Program-made: the position numbers and the translations under genes
Source of the DNA: Datura wrightii
Lineage: Eukaryota > Streptophyta > Magnoliopsida > Solanales > Solanaceae
Assembly (NCBI GenBank): GCA_035772735.1
Contig: JASDFA010000001.1
Coordinates: forward strand, 74,860,001-74,924,000
Length of the DNA stretch: 64,000 bases
Direction of reading: 5' to 3'
The notes under the pieces: model-generated
Told to the model about the DNA's origin: nothing
The model's database searches: none
What the model saw: only the letters and a program-made list of their open reading frames with translations
Shown: in pieces, positions 10,818 through 22,616 of the stretch
Layout of the letters: the number at the start of each line of letters is the position of its first letter
Position numbering within the stretch: position 1 is the first letter of the stretch

Positions 10818-12297
10818 TGGTAATGCTCAAACCATACCTCCTACCGAAGTATGAAGCGAACGTTGTCAATAAAGAACCCGAATAGAGGTTGGGGTCGAAC
10901 CCACAGGGAATATGGAAGAGTTAGACTAAAGCCAATAAGTGAACTTGTTGGGTAGTTACTCCAAATTGGGGGTTGTAAAGAAACAATAATTAAAAACAAC
11001 TATTAAAATTTTGGTTGAAATCAAGAATGAAAGATAATTAGGGTTTGTGTTCCCCATGGGTTCATAACTGCTTTGGGTAAACATATGTGATCATCACCAA
11101 TGGTTACTTGTAGAACTGATAACTTAGGTTCATCCAAATGACTGGTTCGTCCCTATTGAATGACTATACTCAATCACCGGGTCAGGTCTCATGAGCGATT
11201 GTAAACTAACTATTAGCAATATGTCCGAAATGTAACTATCATGTGACCACAACTCAAGTTAATACAATAATCATCAAGATCAAGGCTTTTTTGTAATTCT
11301 CTTTTCCTTATCTCTACTTCTCTAGGCTCAAGCAAGTAAAGAATTCGGGCAAGTCCTAACGTTGTACACCGTTAAGAAACATTTAAGCATGAAGAGAATA
11401 CAATACAAGTGTTTTGCATTGGTTTTGAATCACTTTTATGTAACCCTTGCTTGTTAATCCACCATGGTTCCCACAACCCTAGCTATGGAGGTTTTAGCCT
11501 CTCATAGTTGCAAGATTGTGATTTGCATTCATAATTGAATACATAAATCAGTATTTTACAATTATGGATGAGAGAAAAACTTCTTTAAAAATATCAGTAA
11601 AATCCTCAAGAACAAAGTATGAATATCAAGAGAAAATCAAGAAAAGGTTGATCACAAGCCAATCAACTCAATTCTATCTTGTCTCAATGTTCTCTAACTC
11701 AATTCTAACGTCCTCTAATGTTGTCAAATGAAAATAAAACATAAAACGTATTTATACAGACATAAAAATCCTTTTCCTAGGCTAACAGGGTGAATTTCCA
11801 TAACTGATGCCGCCTGTGTCACGACAAATCCTACGACCCGTAGCAGGTTTGCACGGGTCGCACCTGCTTCCCATATGTCATTGACTGGCTGAAATTTGAC
11901 TAAGTGTTGGACCTTGGTATGACTCATACATGCTTCCTTCGAGTTGTACTGTGCTTACATTGTCTGAATCTAAGAATTCTCAATTTTTCTAAAGTTCTTC
12001 ACCAGTGCTATGGTACGACTCGTACCTTGAAGCCACGACTCGTACTGTCTATCCATATCAGAAGTTAGCCTCTTGTGCAAATCTTTTGAATCTTTCCACG
12101 ACTCAATACTATGGCCCGTACAGGCATTGTATGACTCATACTAAGAGTCGTAGGATGCACTCTTCATACTTAGCCATCTGAAACTTTGCACGATCTGCAG
12201 TACTGCTCGTACTGAGACTTGTGACTTAAGCCTATTTTATGCACTTTCAAGCTATCTTTTGCACATTCTTGCTCCAACACCTATTTGTCCTGTAACC
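10818..12297 (-). repeat. E1 5' LTR, main part
   Basis: Aligns with 1049-2550. It is broken at 12297 by E2; the last 93 bases are at 21209-21301. A palindrome cluster lies at about 11815-12225 and a TATA box at 11749-11756. Confidence 0.85.
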
Positions 12298-13930
12298 TGA
12301 TAATGTCTAAAATACACCCCTCTTTTATGAAATAGCATGAATGGTCGCTGCTCAAAACAAATATTCCCGATGGATGTCGGAGTCGAATCCCACAGAGAAT
12401 TGAGTCGATAAATCAAAAGTTATAAACTAATTCAAGCTAGAGCACATAATTGTTCAACATTTGAAAACTAAAATTGGGGTAGAAATAAAAAGGGACAATT
12501 AACTAACTAATTCTAAACTAAAACTAATTGGGGGGAATTCCAATTGAAGTAATCACAACTGAGAGGCTACGGACATTCTATGGGTGAGATCACAATTAAA
12601 TCAGGAATTTCTTCAATGCCTTAGACTCAAGTGTAAATAATCTCGGGAAGTAGATAGCCTCAGCTTCCCAGCCTATTGACTACCCTTAGCTAGAGTTTTC
12701 TCAAACTCTAGCTGCGATTTAGCTCAACCTGAATTGATTTGGATTAGCAACTTCACTATTCCTAGCTATTAGCTGCCAATTAGGAAGGAGGAAGTAATTT
12801 AAGCTATTTATAGCTTAATTATACAATCTCCTATCCATACCCACTAGTAGATTCCCTTCCAATACTTAATCATTCTCTCCCGAGCAACAATCAAGCAAGT
12901 ATAGATAGACCCATATCATAATCAATGGATCTTCATTAGTAGATTGAAGAGAATCTAATAGATTTACACTTAATTGAACAATAGGAAGATGAATCTAGCA
13001 ACACCCACCTACAATTCAATAAGAATCCAAAAGCAATTTATCAAAACCCAATCAAATTAACAAACCCACCATGAATATACTTCTCACTATCAAATTAGTA
13101 AAGCATATTTAATTATAGAGAGAAGATACTAAGAGAATTCCCCTCACATTCATTGCATTAGCTTCACAAATCTTCTTCATAAGCTCTTACAACAATGATG
13201 GAATTTTCCTAAAATGGGTTAAAGGAAAAGAAGAGGAAAAGTACTACCTAACTTTACAAAACTATGGAGAAAAGAATCTCCTAAAAATTTCTATGAAGAA
13301 GATGAATATTAGATGAGTAATTTGTTGGTTGAATGGTTCTCCCTTTAGTTGGTGTACAATGGAGGTTATATATCTGTACGTTCTTGTGTATAACTTTCCC
13401 CAAATGTCCTTGGAGCTTTTAGATGCTTTTGAAACCTTTTTGGACCCCTTTTACCCTTCATTAGATGGCCTTTCCAGTGAGGAACTGGCATTTCGTCGGT
13501 TGCAATCCGTGGAGTACCAAACTTTAGCCGGTTGAAAATAGTGGCCTTCAGGGGGGAACCGGCGGTTTAGTGGCATTTAGCCGGTTCAATTTCGTGAAGG
13601 GCCAATTTTTATCTGGTCTGGGCAGTAGCTTCGGTGTTTCGCCTATTTTTCGCCCTTCCAGATCTGCGTTTAGCCGATTCCAAGTATGTCTTTGTGCCTC
13701 TTTTTGAGCTCAAATCTTTCCTTATTTTTAGCTCCTCTCCCTCATATGCTAACTCATCAAATTTCTTCTCAAATATCATGTTTTTTGCTCGATTTCATGC
13801 TTTATTTACTCACATGAGGTACCTACAAAGAATTCAAGAGAAAGGGCATAAAATCCACATAAATGACTCGAAAACTAGGCAAAAACTCATGATTAGGAGC
13901 CTAATGAGTTGGTAAGTTTCCAACTCATCA
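12298..13930 (-). repeat. E2 3' LTR
   Basis: 1633 bp, the same length as the copy at 19571-21203 and close to it in sequence. In sense it begins TGATGAGTTGG at 13930. A TATATAA-type box lies near 13360-13370 on the minus strand. A cluster of CCGG(T)T and TTTCGCC-type motifs lies at 13440-13690. Confidence 0.9.
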
Positions 13931-13946
13931 AACCCCTAAACTTGAA
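13931..13946 (-). other. E2 polypurine tract
   Basis: In sense AAGTTTAGGGGTTT, directly before the 3' LTR. Confidence 0.7.
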
Positions 13947-13947
13947 C

Positions 13948-13969
13948 CATTGCTTTTCCTCAAGTAATG
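13948..13969 (-). other. E2 hairpin with AGGA in the loop, before the PPT
   Basis: Sense arms CATTACTT and AAGCAATG (7 of 8 pair) around GAGGAA. Same place and loop core as in E1, E5, E6 and E7, with a different arm sequence. Confidence 0.6.
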
Positions 13970-15768
13970 CAATTCTTTATAGTTGAGCAAATGAAAAACA
14001 TGCTATATATATGAGTTTTTGCATCAAGGGACAATCAAGACACTCTTGCACAAGAAAACATTGCAAAGGCTTAGGGCACTATGGTAGTTTTACACAAAAT
14101 CATCAATCCGCAAGACAACCCAAACATTATACACCAATTCAGGAAAAAGAAAAGACTCAAAACATATTGCACAAACTTTAATAGGTAACCGCAATCATTA
14201 AACATATCTTGAATGCATTCATTTCATTCAAACAAGGGGCATAGTTCCTCAAAACAAGTTCAAATAGCATCTCAAGTCATTGATAATTCACATTCAAAGC
14301 TTGCCTTAAAGTTCGCTACCCACTTGCCTTAATCATACCTCTCTTTGAAATTTTTTTTTAAGCATGTAATCTAAGGAAATGATGCCCCTCACAAGAAGAG
14401 AGAATCCCATACACATTTTCATAGCATTTCACACAATGGGATTATAAGTTAAGACAAATACGCTCACCCTCACAAAGAAATTCAAGTGCACACAAATTGA
14501 CCCATAGGCTTGCCCTTCATTTATATCGCCACTAATGTAGTGTTGCTACACCTAGAATCAATTAGGACTTGTGGGTCATAATGAAGGCTAGGGGTGAGGG
14601 TGGGATAATTGTTTAGCTTTAGTGAATAAAGCCTCCCTAATTCCTTTACAAAAGCATGTAACACCCCATCATCTTATTGAAATTACTCTATCTTATTTCT
14701 CCTTGTTCTTCATCTTTATCTTTTGTATAACACAAGCCACCCTTATAATACCCATGAATTTCACATTTAGCCTCATCTATGCAAGAGATAGCACCTTTTT
14801 TCTATTCTTTCTCTTTTGATGATTCGAGGTTTTTCAACCCATCGATTCATTCATTTCATCATGATTTTGGTGTTACCTCACATTGACGCTCCCATTTTTC
14901 CCCTTCTCTTGCAAACCCCAAAACTTAGGATTTTTCCTCATCTCACAGTCGTTTCCTTATCGCTCCCCATCTCTTGGGCTTCCAGCCCCCTTTTTCATTA
15001 TTTTATCTATAGGAATTAGAGAGGATGAGTGCCAAAGAGAAGGATTAAAAATGGTCATTAGGCTTGTAATGTGGTTTCCAAAGAAAGGGTCCAAGGCTTA
15101 AACTTTGACTATCAAAGATTAATGTTCAAGGAGGTCATTTGGGTGAAGTGACTAACAAAAGAGGGCTTAAGATCGTGTTTTAAGTGCTGCCACATCTATC
15201 ATTTTGCCTTGACTCACTCTTAGGGAAAGTTCTAGACAATCATGCATACACAAGAATTTTGCCAAAAACCTCACCACACAAGGTATCACAATCCAAGGAG
15301 TTCACACATTTTCTTTGTCACATTAAGAGGATGACTTTTAATGAGCTAGTTACGAATCAACAAGCCAAGAAAAGAATACATAATTCATGATAAGAGCATG
15401 CTCATTTTACATTTAAATTCCCCTCGTTTTATTTTCCAAAGCTCATGCACAATGCCAAGCAAGAATTATTGGTGGTACCTCATCGAACAAGTGCACAAAA
15501 GACTCACAAGACTTTAGACTTGACATTTTCCCTTAAGAAAGTCGCCTGTCAATCTATGATTGGGAAGTGCCAACCCAGTTCGACACCAAAAGCAAAGACA
15601 AAGAAATTGCTCCTTGGGGAAGAATCGTAATATAAAGAAAACCCTTAGAGTTTATTCAAAGACCAATATCTAAAAAGGCGATACAAACTTGCAAGTAATG
15701 ACGATTTACCCCTAAGAATGATGTCACCCAATCTATCACAGGGCCATATCGTGCATCACTTAACAAGT
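13970..15768 (-). other. E2 3' noncoding region with conserved block
   Basis: Holds CCATAGGCTTGCCCTT at 14502-14517, preceded by a 'ctcaccctcacaaagaa' stretch also seen in E1. A T/C-rich stretch (A/G-rich in sense) follows at about 14690-15010. I see no gene here; the short open frames are not conserved. Confidence 0.55.
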
Positions 15769-15788
15769 GGGTTACTCAGAATTCACCC
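15769..15788 (-). other. SL1-like loop in E2, displaced
   Basis: The 14-base loop TTACTCAGAATTCA lies between GGG and CCC. It matches the SL1 loops of E1 and E4 but has only a three-base stem and lies about 370 bases from SL2. Confidence 0.4.
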
Positions 15789-15859
15789 CCTAACACAATT
15801 AAAGCATTTTCCTTGATGCGCATGGTAAAACAAAGTAAGGAAGGAATAGGTGAAAGAAC

Positions 15860-16025
15860 TCCCTGGGCCTTCTGCTCATAACCGGTGTTCCCCTGGAGTT
15901 TCACCGATCTAATGCCGATGTGCCATTGCTTAACTAATTTTTCTTCCAGTTATTCTGTTTGACATCTGCGTTTCGCACATTTGAACTTGCGCTTCACCGG
16001 GTTAGCATCGGTTGCTCACTTTAAA
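15860..16025 (-). promoter_or_regulatory. E2 post-SL2 leader with LTR-like motifs
   Basis: Has TCGGTTGC, AACCGG and GTTTCGC short words also found in the U3 part of the E2 LTR (13440-13690). Weaker than the same pattern in E1 and E5. Confidence 0.4.
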
Positions 16026-16142
16026 TTTGGCTTCTCTCACCTTTATCACATTCCATACCTATTGCACCCTTGCACAAACAAAGACAACACAAACATTAAG
16101 TAAAATAAAACAAAAGTGAAATAAAAACAAAACGTAAAAGAG

Positions 16143-16160
16143 CTTGGGTTGCCTCCCAAG
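16143..16160 (-). other. SL2 hairpin, E2
   Basis: Perfect arms CTTGGG and CCCAAG around TTGCCT. The sense spacer before it includes CACGATGTTAAGTAAGGC, as in E1 copy b. It lies about 40 bases after the stop of the E2 ORF. Confidence 0.7.
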
Positions 16161-16199
16161 AAGTGCCTTACTTAACATCGTGGCTCGATGACTTCAACT

Positions 16200-16937
16200 T
16201 CACCACTTCTCTCTCCACTTTGAGCATTTGAATCGCACCCCTAGTTTCTTGTCCATTCTTTCAATCCGCTTTAGGGGTGGTGGTGTAAGCATCAAAGGAC
16301 CAAGCAACAAATGTTGCATCTTGTGTTTCTTGGTCCTTGAAGGAGGGATGTGCTTTGGCCTTGTTGGCATGGCATACTCTAAGATGAAGCCACCTTGATC
16401 TTCCTCCTCAATTCCCTTCATCGACTTGGTCTCCTCAGTTTCCATTTTGTCAACCAAGGACAATATTGACAAATGATAAGAGGGCGGTCTAAGTCGCTCC
16501 CCTTTAAAGCATGTCTCTTTCTTTCCATCCTCCTCTTGAAGTGCACTAGAGTCCTTGGGCATGAATTGTTGGATATCATTTGGAGACTCTAGTGTCACTT
16601 CTTCAACCTTGGCATCTTTCATTTTTGCAATGTTGGTTGGTTGGTGCACCTCTATGACTTCTTCAAAGTTCACATTGACTCCTACTTCATCATCATTTTG
16701 AGCTTCCTCCCATGAATCAAGTTGAGCTATGCCCCATTGTTCACTTCTTCTTGCTATGCTCCTCAATGTCTCCTCCGCTACTTATTTTAGAGATTTACAT
16801 CTTTCTTCTAGTGGATTTGATAATTCCACGGGCATAGAGGGGTTGACATTCTTTTCTGCATTAGACTCTGACTCCACGAAGGCTTGGAGCATGGCTTTTA
16901 TGCGTCCACATGTGATTTTCCTTCCCTCACTTGCCAT
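16200..16937 (-). pseudogene. E2 ORF, downstream part, unknown function
   Basis: An ATG at 16937 opens a frame that runs to a stop at 16200, broken once by a TAA near 16785-16787. The product would be about 245 residues: an N-terminal Lys/Arg-containing stretch, a long Glu/Asp-rich middle and a basic, Trp-containing C-terminus ending just before SL2. I recognise no enzyme motif. The position between gag and SL2 matches the protease region of E1 and E5, but no Asp-Thr/Ser/Leu-Gly site is visible. It is probably the degraded end of a gag-type polyprotein. A non-retroviral captured sequence cannot be excluded. Confidence 0.5.
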
Positions 16938-17148
16938 GCTTCATTTCTTTCAAGCTTGGGAGCACAAATCCTATCATAACCATTATAACGGGAAGTGAAC
17001 CATTTGGGCAACCATCCCAATGTCTCCCATGACTACCACATAACGTTCATCTATAGCCATCATAGGAAGGAGAAGGTGCACTATCTCCCTTCTAGGGGCA
17101 TATTTTCAATTTTTCCAATAGTGTGGTCCTCCACAATAGGGACATGGG
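16938..17148 (-). pseudogene. E2 gag remnant downstream of S1
   Basis: The sense frame contains a zinc-knuckle-like Cys-Pro-Tyr-Cys..His near 17135-17105, with the last Cys replaced by a stop. Taking out S1 and one duplication joins this frame without shift to 19375-19390, so the solo LTR split a gag-like ORF. Confidence 0.5.
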
Positions 17149-19374
17149 TGTCATGACCTGAGAGTACACTCGGATTGTAGACACGGGACAAGGATCCCTG
17201 AGGGACCCCGAGTCAACCCATGGCATGAGCATATAACTAGACCATTAACATAAGGCGGAAGAATTAACTTAATAGTCATGAACTAAATAAAAACGGACAT
17301 GAAATATAAGAAACAACCGTACATGATCCAAGCGTAAATAGATGACTACTACAAAATAGGTCCGAAAGCCTCTAAGCATAATAGTCGGGTTGAAGGGACA
17401 AGACCCCAACTAACCCCAACATACTGAAAATTAAAAGACAAACAAGATTCGAACATGAAGCCCTCGAACCATGAGGACTAACCACTGAAAACTGAGAGCA
17501 GATTTAAGAGTAACCAAGGAGCGATGTTGAACCTGTGAACCGGAGCCTGTATCATAAAATGATACAACATAGAAAATATGCGGGTCAGTACTTGGAATGT
17601 ACTGAGTATGCGAGGTATGCAAAACAATACTTAAAACATAAAAGTTATAGGAGTGGGGACATCATGATCATAAAGACTGAAATCATAAATGTATCGTAAG
17701 GCTCGAGATTTCCAAAATATTCGTAAACCTATCATAGTCATAACATGAGAGAATTTTTTTTAGAAAACATAACTTGAGCCAAAAGAACATAATCATACAC
17801 GCATTAAAACAATGAGGAACAGTGGGAGATTTCTATAACCAACATACCCCACATGAGCACACATAGAACCCGACCTATAAGCCTATTGGGGAGGCCATTC
17901 ATACCTTGCCAAGGGTATGAACCATGAAAGGCGTGATATCACTCGTGAAGACGCAGTAGGGCAAAAGGGACAGTCACTGAGGGGGTCCCAAACTTAACCT
18001 ATGATGGCACATAGTTCTGCGATTCGGGGTGTAACCTAGGGCCCGAACCTACTCGGTGTTAAGTACTACTCCCAAAACATGCAACGTGCTCATAGAAATT
18101 CATACATGACATGTATGGCTAGTTAAATCGTGATAATCATAACATGCTTGAGAATTCGTAATACTATCCATGGAATTGGGCCCGTGGATCGGCCAAAATC
18201 ATAGTTCATAAATCATAAGCGACAAGTGGGAATTTCCCATAATTTCAATCATACTTGAAATGCTTAATTTATAGGAGACATGATCATAGTAACATGAGTA
18301 ATTGAAAACATGCTTAAAATTCAAAAGTTCATATCATGCTTGAGAAATCACCGTAACCATGAATTTCACTAAAATCCTCATGATTTGGGCACATATGCTT
18401 TGAGAGATTAAATCACCAGATATTGAATAAAAACAAGTGACAACAGCCCAATAATTCGAAACCCATGATTTTGGACATGCTACAACAAGCTCATATTGAG
18501 TTTTGAGGAAACATGCATTTAGGTTATGAACCATCAAGAATTGGTAACTTAAACATAGAACTAGGGAGAAATTGGGCATGGGTAGGGACTAAAAAACCTA
18601 TTCAAAACCCCACATACCTAGAACTCCTCGATTCTTAACTCCCTTGAAAAGCCCGAGATGGAAGTCTGAAGAACATGAAGAACACTTGAATCCCTTTCCT
18701 CTTTCCTCTTTACTCTTACATGTATCAAATGAGGTTTATCATGAATGATTTCTCCTTAAAAGACCCTGTTTCGACCTCAATTTCAGAACATAGTTTAGGT
18801 CTTGGGAGCATACGAAATTATGAGAAGTCCCTTACTAATTCGTAGGAAATAACTGCCAAGTGACCCTAACGGGTGACCTGACGACTCGTCAGGATGGGAA
18901 ACGACTCGTCGGGTCGCCCGTCAAGTACACTGGATACTAGGTCGACTGGGCTCGTAACGGGTGACACAAAGACTTGTCACAAGTGACCACGAGTCGTGGT
19001 CACCTTCCGTCAAGTACACCGCTTCATCCTCAGCAAAAATTCCCTGGCTTGCTCACGACCCACCTCACGAGTCGTTGGGACAGACCATGACTCGTGGGGT
19101 CCCATCCACTAAGTGCATTGGTCAGACCTCCCAGGAAACCCTCAATCACACCCCACGATGTACCTGACGACTCGTGGTAGCTGACCATGAGTCGTTCCCA
19201 TGCCCGTGGGGACCTCAGCTCCTCAGCCCATTCTAGCCTTCCCACGAGCCACCTGACGACTCATGGGGTCTCCTCACGAGTCGTCTAACGACTCGTTCTG
19301 CACTGCTGCAACATTTTCAAAATTTTTCCCCGTTTGACTCTCGGGTCTGGTCCTTGGATTCCCGGGGTATAACA
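17149..19374 (-). mobile_element. S1: solo LTR of a chromodomain-gypsy-type family
   Basis: A 2226-bp LTR with TGTCATGACC and GGTATAACA ends, flanked by ATGGG (17144-17148) and ATGGT (19375-19379). No primer site or polypurine tract adjoins it, so it is a solo LTR left by recombination between two LTRs. It shares landmarks with L1, E3 and S2. A dense cluster of ACGACTCGT/ACGAGTCGT lies at 18855-19300. Confidence 0.85.
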
Positions 19375-19435
19375 ATGGTTCATCATAATAAGGGTTGCCA
19401 CCAACAAATCTCCTTTCATTCCATGATTCCATCAT
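19375..19435 (-). pseudogene. E2 gag remnant upstream of S1
   Basis: Likely start ATG at 19435, about 110 bases from the primer site. The short frame is rich in Gly, Asn, Tyr and Arg and reads toward the zinc-knuckle-like segment on the far side of S1. Confidence 0.45.
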
Positions 19436-19548
19436 TCAACTATAAGCAAACAAAAACAAAAGAAAAAATAAAATCAAAACAAAATGTAAAACAAAAATGT
19501 AAAACTAGTTCAAATCAATAAATAACTAATGGCTTATCACAACTCAAT

Positions 19549-19566
19549 TCCCCAGCAACGACGCCA
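19549..19566 (-). other. E2 primer binding site (tRNA-Asp)
   Basis: Sense TGGCGTCGTTGCTGGGGA matches 16 of 18 bases of the tRNA-Asp complement. Both mismatches are C to T. It lies four bases from the LTR end. Confidence 0.85.
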
Positions 19567-19570
19567 TTTT

Positions 19571-21203
19571 TGATCACGTCCAAAATACACCCCTCTTTTA
19601 TGAAAGAGCGTAAATGGTCGCTGCTAAAAGTAAATAGTCCCGATGGATGTCGAGGTCAAATCCCATAGAAAATTGAGTCGATAAGTCAAAAGTTATAAAC
19701 TAATTCAAACTAGAGCGCATAATTGTTCAACATTTGAAAAATAAAATTAGGGGAGAAATAAAATGGGACAATTAACTAACTAATTCTAAACTAAAACTGA
19801 TTGGGGGGAATTCCAATTGAAGTAATCACAAGTGAGAGGCTAGGGACATTCTATGGGTGAGATCACAATTAAATTGGGAATTTCTTCAATGCCTTAAACT
19901 CACGTGTAAATAATCTCGGGAAGTAGATAGCTTCAGCTTCCAAGCCTATTGACTACCCCTAGCTAGAGTTTTCTCAAACTCTAGCTGTGATTTAGCTCAA
20001 TCCAAATTGATTTGGATTAGCAACTTCACTATTCCTAGCTATTAGCTTCCAATTAGGAAGGAGGAAGTAATTTAAGCTATTTATAGCTTAATTATACAAT
20101 CTCCTATCCATACCCACTAGTAGATTCCCTTCCAATACTTAATCATTCTCTCCCGAGCAACAATCAAGCAAGTATAGATAGACCCATATCATAATCAATG
20201 GATCTTCATTAGTAGATTGAAGAGAATCTAATAGATTTACACTTAATTGAACAATAGGAAGATGAATCTAGCAACACCCACCTACAATTCAATAAGAATC
20301 CAAAAGCAATTTATCAAAACCCAATCAAATTAACAAACCCACCATGAATATACTTCTCACTATCAAATTAGTAAAGCATATTTAATTATAGAGAGAAGAT
20401 ACTAAGAGAATTCCCCTCACATTCATTGCATTAGCTTCACAAATCTGCTTCACAAGCTCTTACAACAATGGTGGAATTCCCCAAAAATGGATTAAAGAAA
20501 AAGAAGAAGAAAAGTACTACCTAACTCAACAAAACTATGGAGAAAAGAATCTCCTAAAAATTCTATGAAGAAGATGAAAATTAGATGACTAATTTGTTGG
20601 TTGAATGGTTCTCCCTTTAGTTGGTGTACAATGGAGGTTATATATCTGTACTTTCTTGTGTACAACTTTCCCCAAATGTCCTTGGAGCTTCTAGATGATT
20701 TTGAGACCTTTTTGGACCCCTTTTACCCTTTATTAGACGGCTTTTTCGGTGAGGAACCAGCATTTTGCCGATTGCAATCCTTGGAGCACCAAACTTTAGC
20801 CGGTTGAAAATAGTGGCCTGGCAGGGGTGAACCGGCGGTTCAGTGGCGTTTGGCTGGTGCAATTTCGTGAAGGGATGGTTGTTTAGTTGGTCTGGGCAGT
20901 AGCTTCGGCGTTTCGCCTGCGTTTCTCCCTTCCATATCCGCATTTAGCCGATTCTAAGCATGTCTTTGCACCTCTTTTGAGCTCAAATCTTCCCTTATTT
21001 TTAGCTCCTCTCCCTCATATGCTAACTCATCAAATTTCTTCTCAAATTCCATGTGTTTTGCTCGATTTCATGCTTTGTTTACTCACATGAGGTACCTACA
21101 AATAATTCAAGAGAAAGGGCATAAAATCCACATAAATGACTCGAAAACTAGGCAAAAACTCATGATTAGGAGCCTAATGAGTTAGTAAATTTCCAACTCA
21201 TCA
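19571..21203 (-). repeat. E2 5' LTR
   Basis: 1633 bp, partner of 12298-13930. The motif cluster is at about 20710-20960. It ends next to the right target duplication at 21204. Confidence 0.9.
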
Positions 21204-21208
21204 TAATC

Positions 21209-21301
21209 GAAGAAAAAGTGCCTTATATCCATATAAACATATCTATGTCCGTGCTATTTTCTTAGTTTTGAGCGTCAAAAGTGTTGTAAACTCACAACAC
21301 A
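21209..21301 (-). repeat. E1 5' LTR, remainder after the E2 insertion
   Basis: Continues the LTR broken at 12297; aligns with 2556-2644. It ends ACACA before the E1 right duplication TCACA. Confidence 0.85.
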
Positions 21302-22045
21302 TCACATAGTAATTATATGAAATTGGGTTAAACCTTAGAACTTTCAATAAACTTGATTGGAGACTTGAACTCATGAGTTAGAGAAGAAATTGAGAATGAG
21401 GGTGGAAGAAATCTCCCATTCATGTCCGTACATACTTGGGTTGAATGATTTCTAAGCTTGTCTTAAAAACCCAACAAGATTGGAGAAAATTTGATGAATA
21501 ACCCTAGCCTTGATCTTGAGAGAGGATTTCAAATCTATTATAGTTATGGGAGCATAAGGACTTAGGCTAGGTTAAACACCTTAAAACACTCTTTAAGAAA
21601 CCCTAAAACTTTCAATAAACTTGATTGGAGAGTTGAACTCATGAGTTAGAGAATAAATTGGGCATGATGGTGGAAGAAATCTGCCATTCATGGCCCTACA
21701 TATATAGATTGAATGATTTCTAAGCTTTTCTTGAATGCCCAAGAAGATTGGAAGAGAATTTAATGAAGAACCCTAGCCTTGATCTTGAGAGAGGATTTCA
21801 AATCTATTGTAGTTATGGGAGCATAAGGACTTGGTCTAGGTTAAACCCCTTAAAATACTATTTAAGAAACCCAAAACGACGTTGCTTAGGGGTTAAATTT
21901 CAGAACCTAACCACGAATCTTCCTATGACCCATGACATTATCCCACGACTCGTACAATGAGCCATTCTAAGGGATTTTACAGATTTTTCTATTGATTCTG
22001 TTACAAGTCTCAGGCTTTGATTTTAGGGACTTTTAGGGTGTTACA
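21302..22045 (-). repeat. L1: LTR, right part, with a 268-bp tandem duplication
   Basis: Continues L1 from 1048 and ends GTGTTACA at 22045, the usual terminus of this LTR family. Units 21340-21607 and 21608-21875 are direct duplicates. A CACGACTCGTAC motif lies near 21945. Confidence 0.75.
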
Positions 22046-22616
22046 AGGACCAAGTCAAGTCTTGAGTTTCTAAATATGAAAGGTTCAAGAGAAATAACTA
22101 TGGGATGTCGATCCATTCTTATTCAGGTGTTCCCCTTGTACTTCAATCAACATGACACTCTACACAAGTCGTATGTAATCATTCCATGACCATGTCTAAG
22201 GTCCAAGTACTTTATGCCTACACCCATATTTAGATTTCTAGAATGAGAAGTAACCGCTTCAAACAGCGATCCCAGTCTCACTCCATGATTCCATAAATCC
22301 CAACTTTGTGTTAAGAAATTCGTTATACATGTAAAATTAAATGTCACAGTATGCCTAGCTCTATGAACTCAGTCCTCAAGATTCGCCTTAACGAATCATA
22401 AGATCATGCTACATCATGTATGTGCTCATTTTAAATTTCTTGAATGATTCATGCTTACAATTTTCTTACTCTAAGCCTTGCTCATGTGTGCGTAAGAAAA
22501 AGACATGTGATACCCATATTATAGGTAGTGGGCCCACCTTGCTATCGAATTTGGGCCATTGAGAGTATGTCTAATTTCTCTATACGGGGCCCTCAAGATA
22601 AGGATGTCTAATTTCC
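22046..22616. other. No feature recognised
   Basis: No coding frame, LTR or primer site recognised. It lies between the end of L1 and the point where E4 ORF2 homology breaks off. It contains two imperfect copies of 'gtctaatttc' near 22570 and 22605. Confidence 0.5.

Larger units (their letters stand above)
12298..21203 (-). mobile_element. E2: non-autonomous LTR retrotransposon inside the E1 LTR
   Basis: Two 1633-bp LTRs bound a 5.6-kb interior, of which 2.2 kb is solo LTR S1. The primer site and polypurine tract show it runs on the minus strand. Target duplications are TAACC (12293-12297) and TAATC (21204-21208). Removing the element rejoins the E1 LTR exactly. The interior has only a short, broken gag-type ORF, with no RT or integrase. 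Confidence 0.9.
1049..21301 (-). mobile_element. E1: non-autonomous Athila-like LTR retrotransposon (gag-pro-ORF2)
   Basis: An LTR pair about 1.6 kb long bounds a minus-strand interior. In sense order it holds a tRNA-Asp-like primer site, gag, protease, stem-loops, a long leader, ORF2, a 3' block, a hairpin and a polypurine tract. No reverse transcriptase, RNase H or integrase can be found between protease and ORF2. E2 sits in the 5' LTR (12298-21208 including one TSD). Every ORF is broken by stops or frameshifts. It inserted into L1. Confidence 0.85.
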
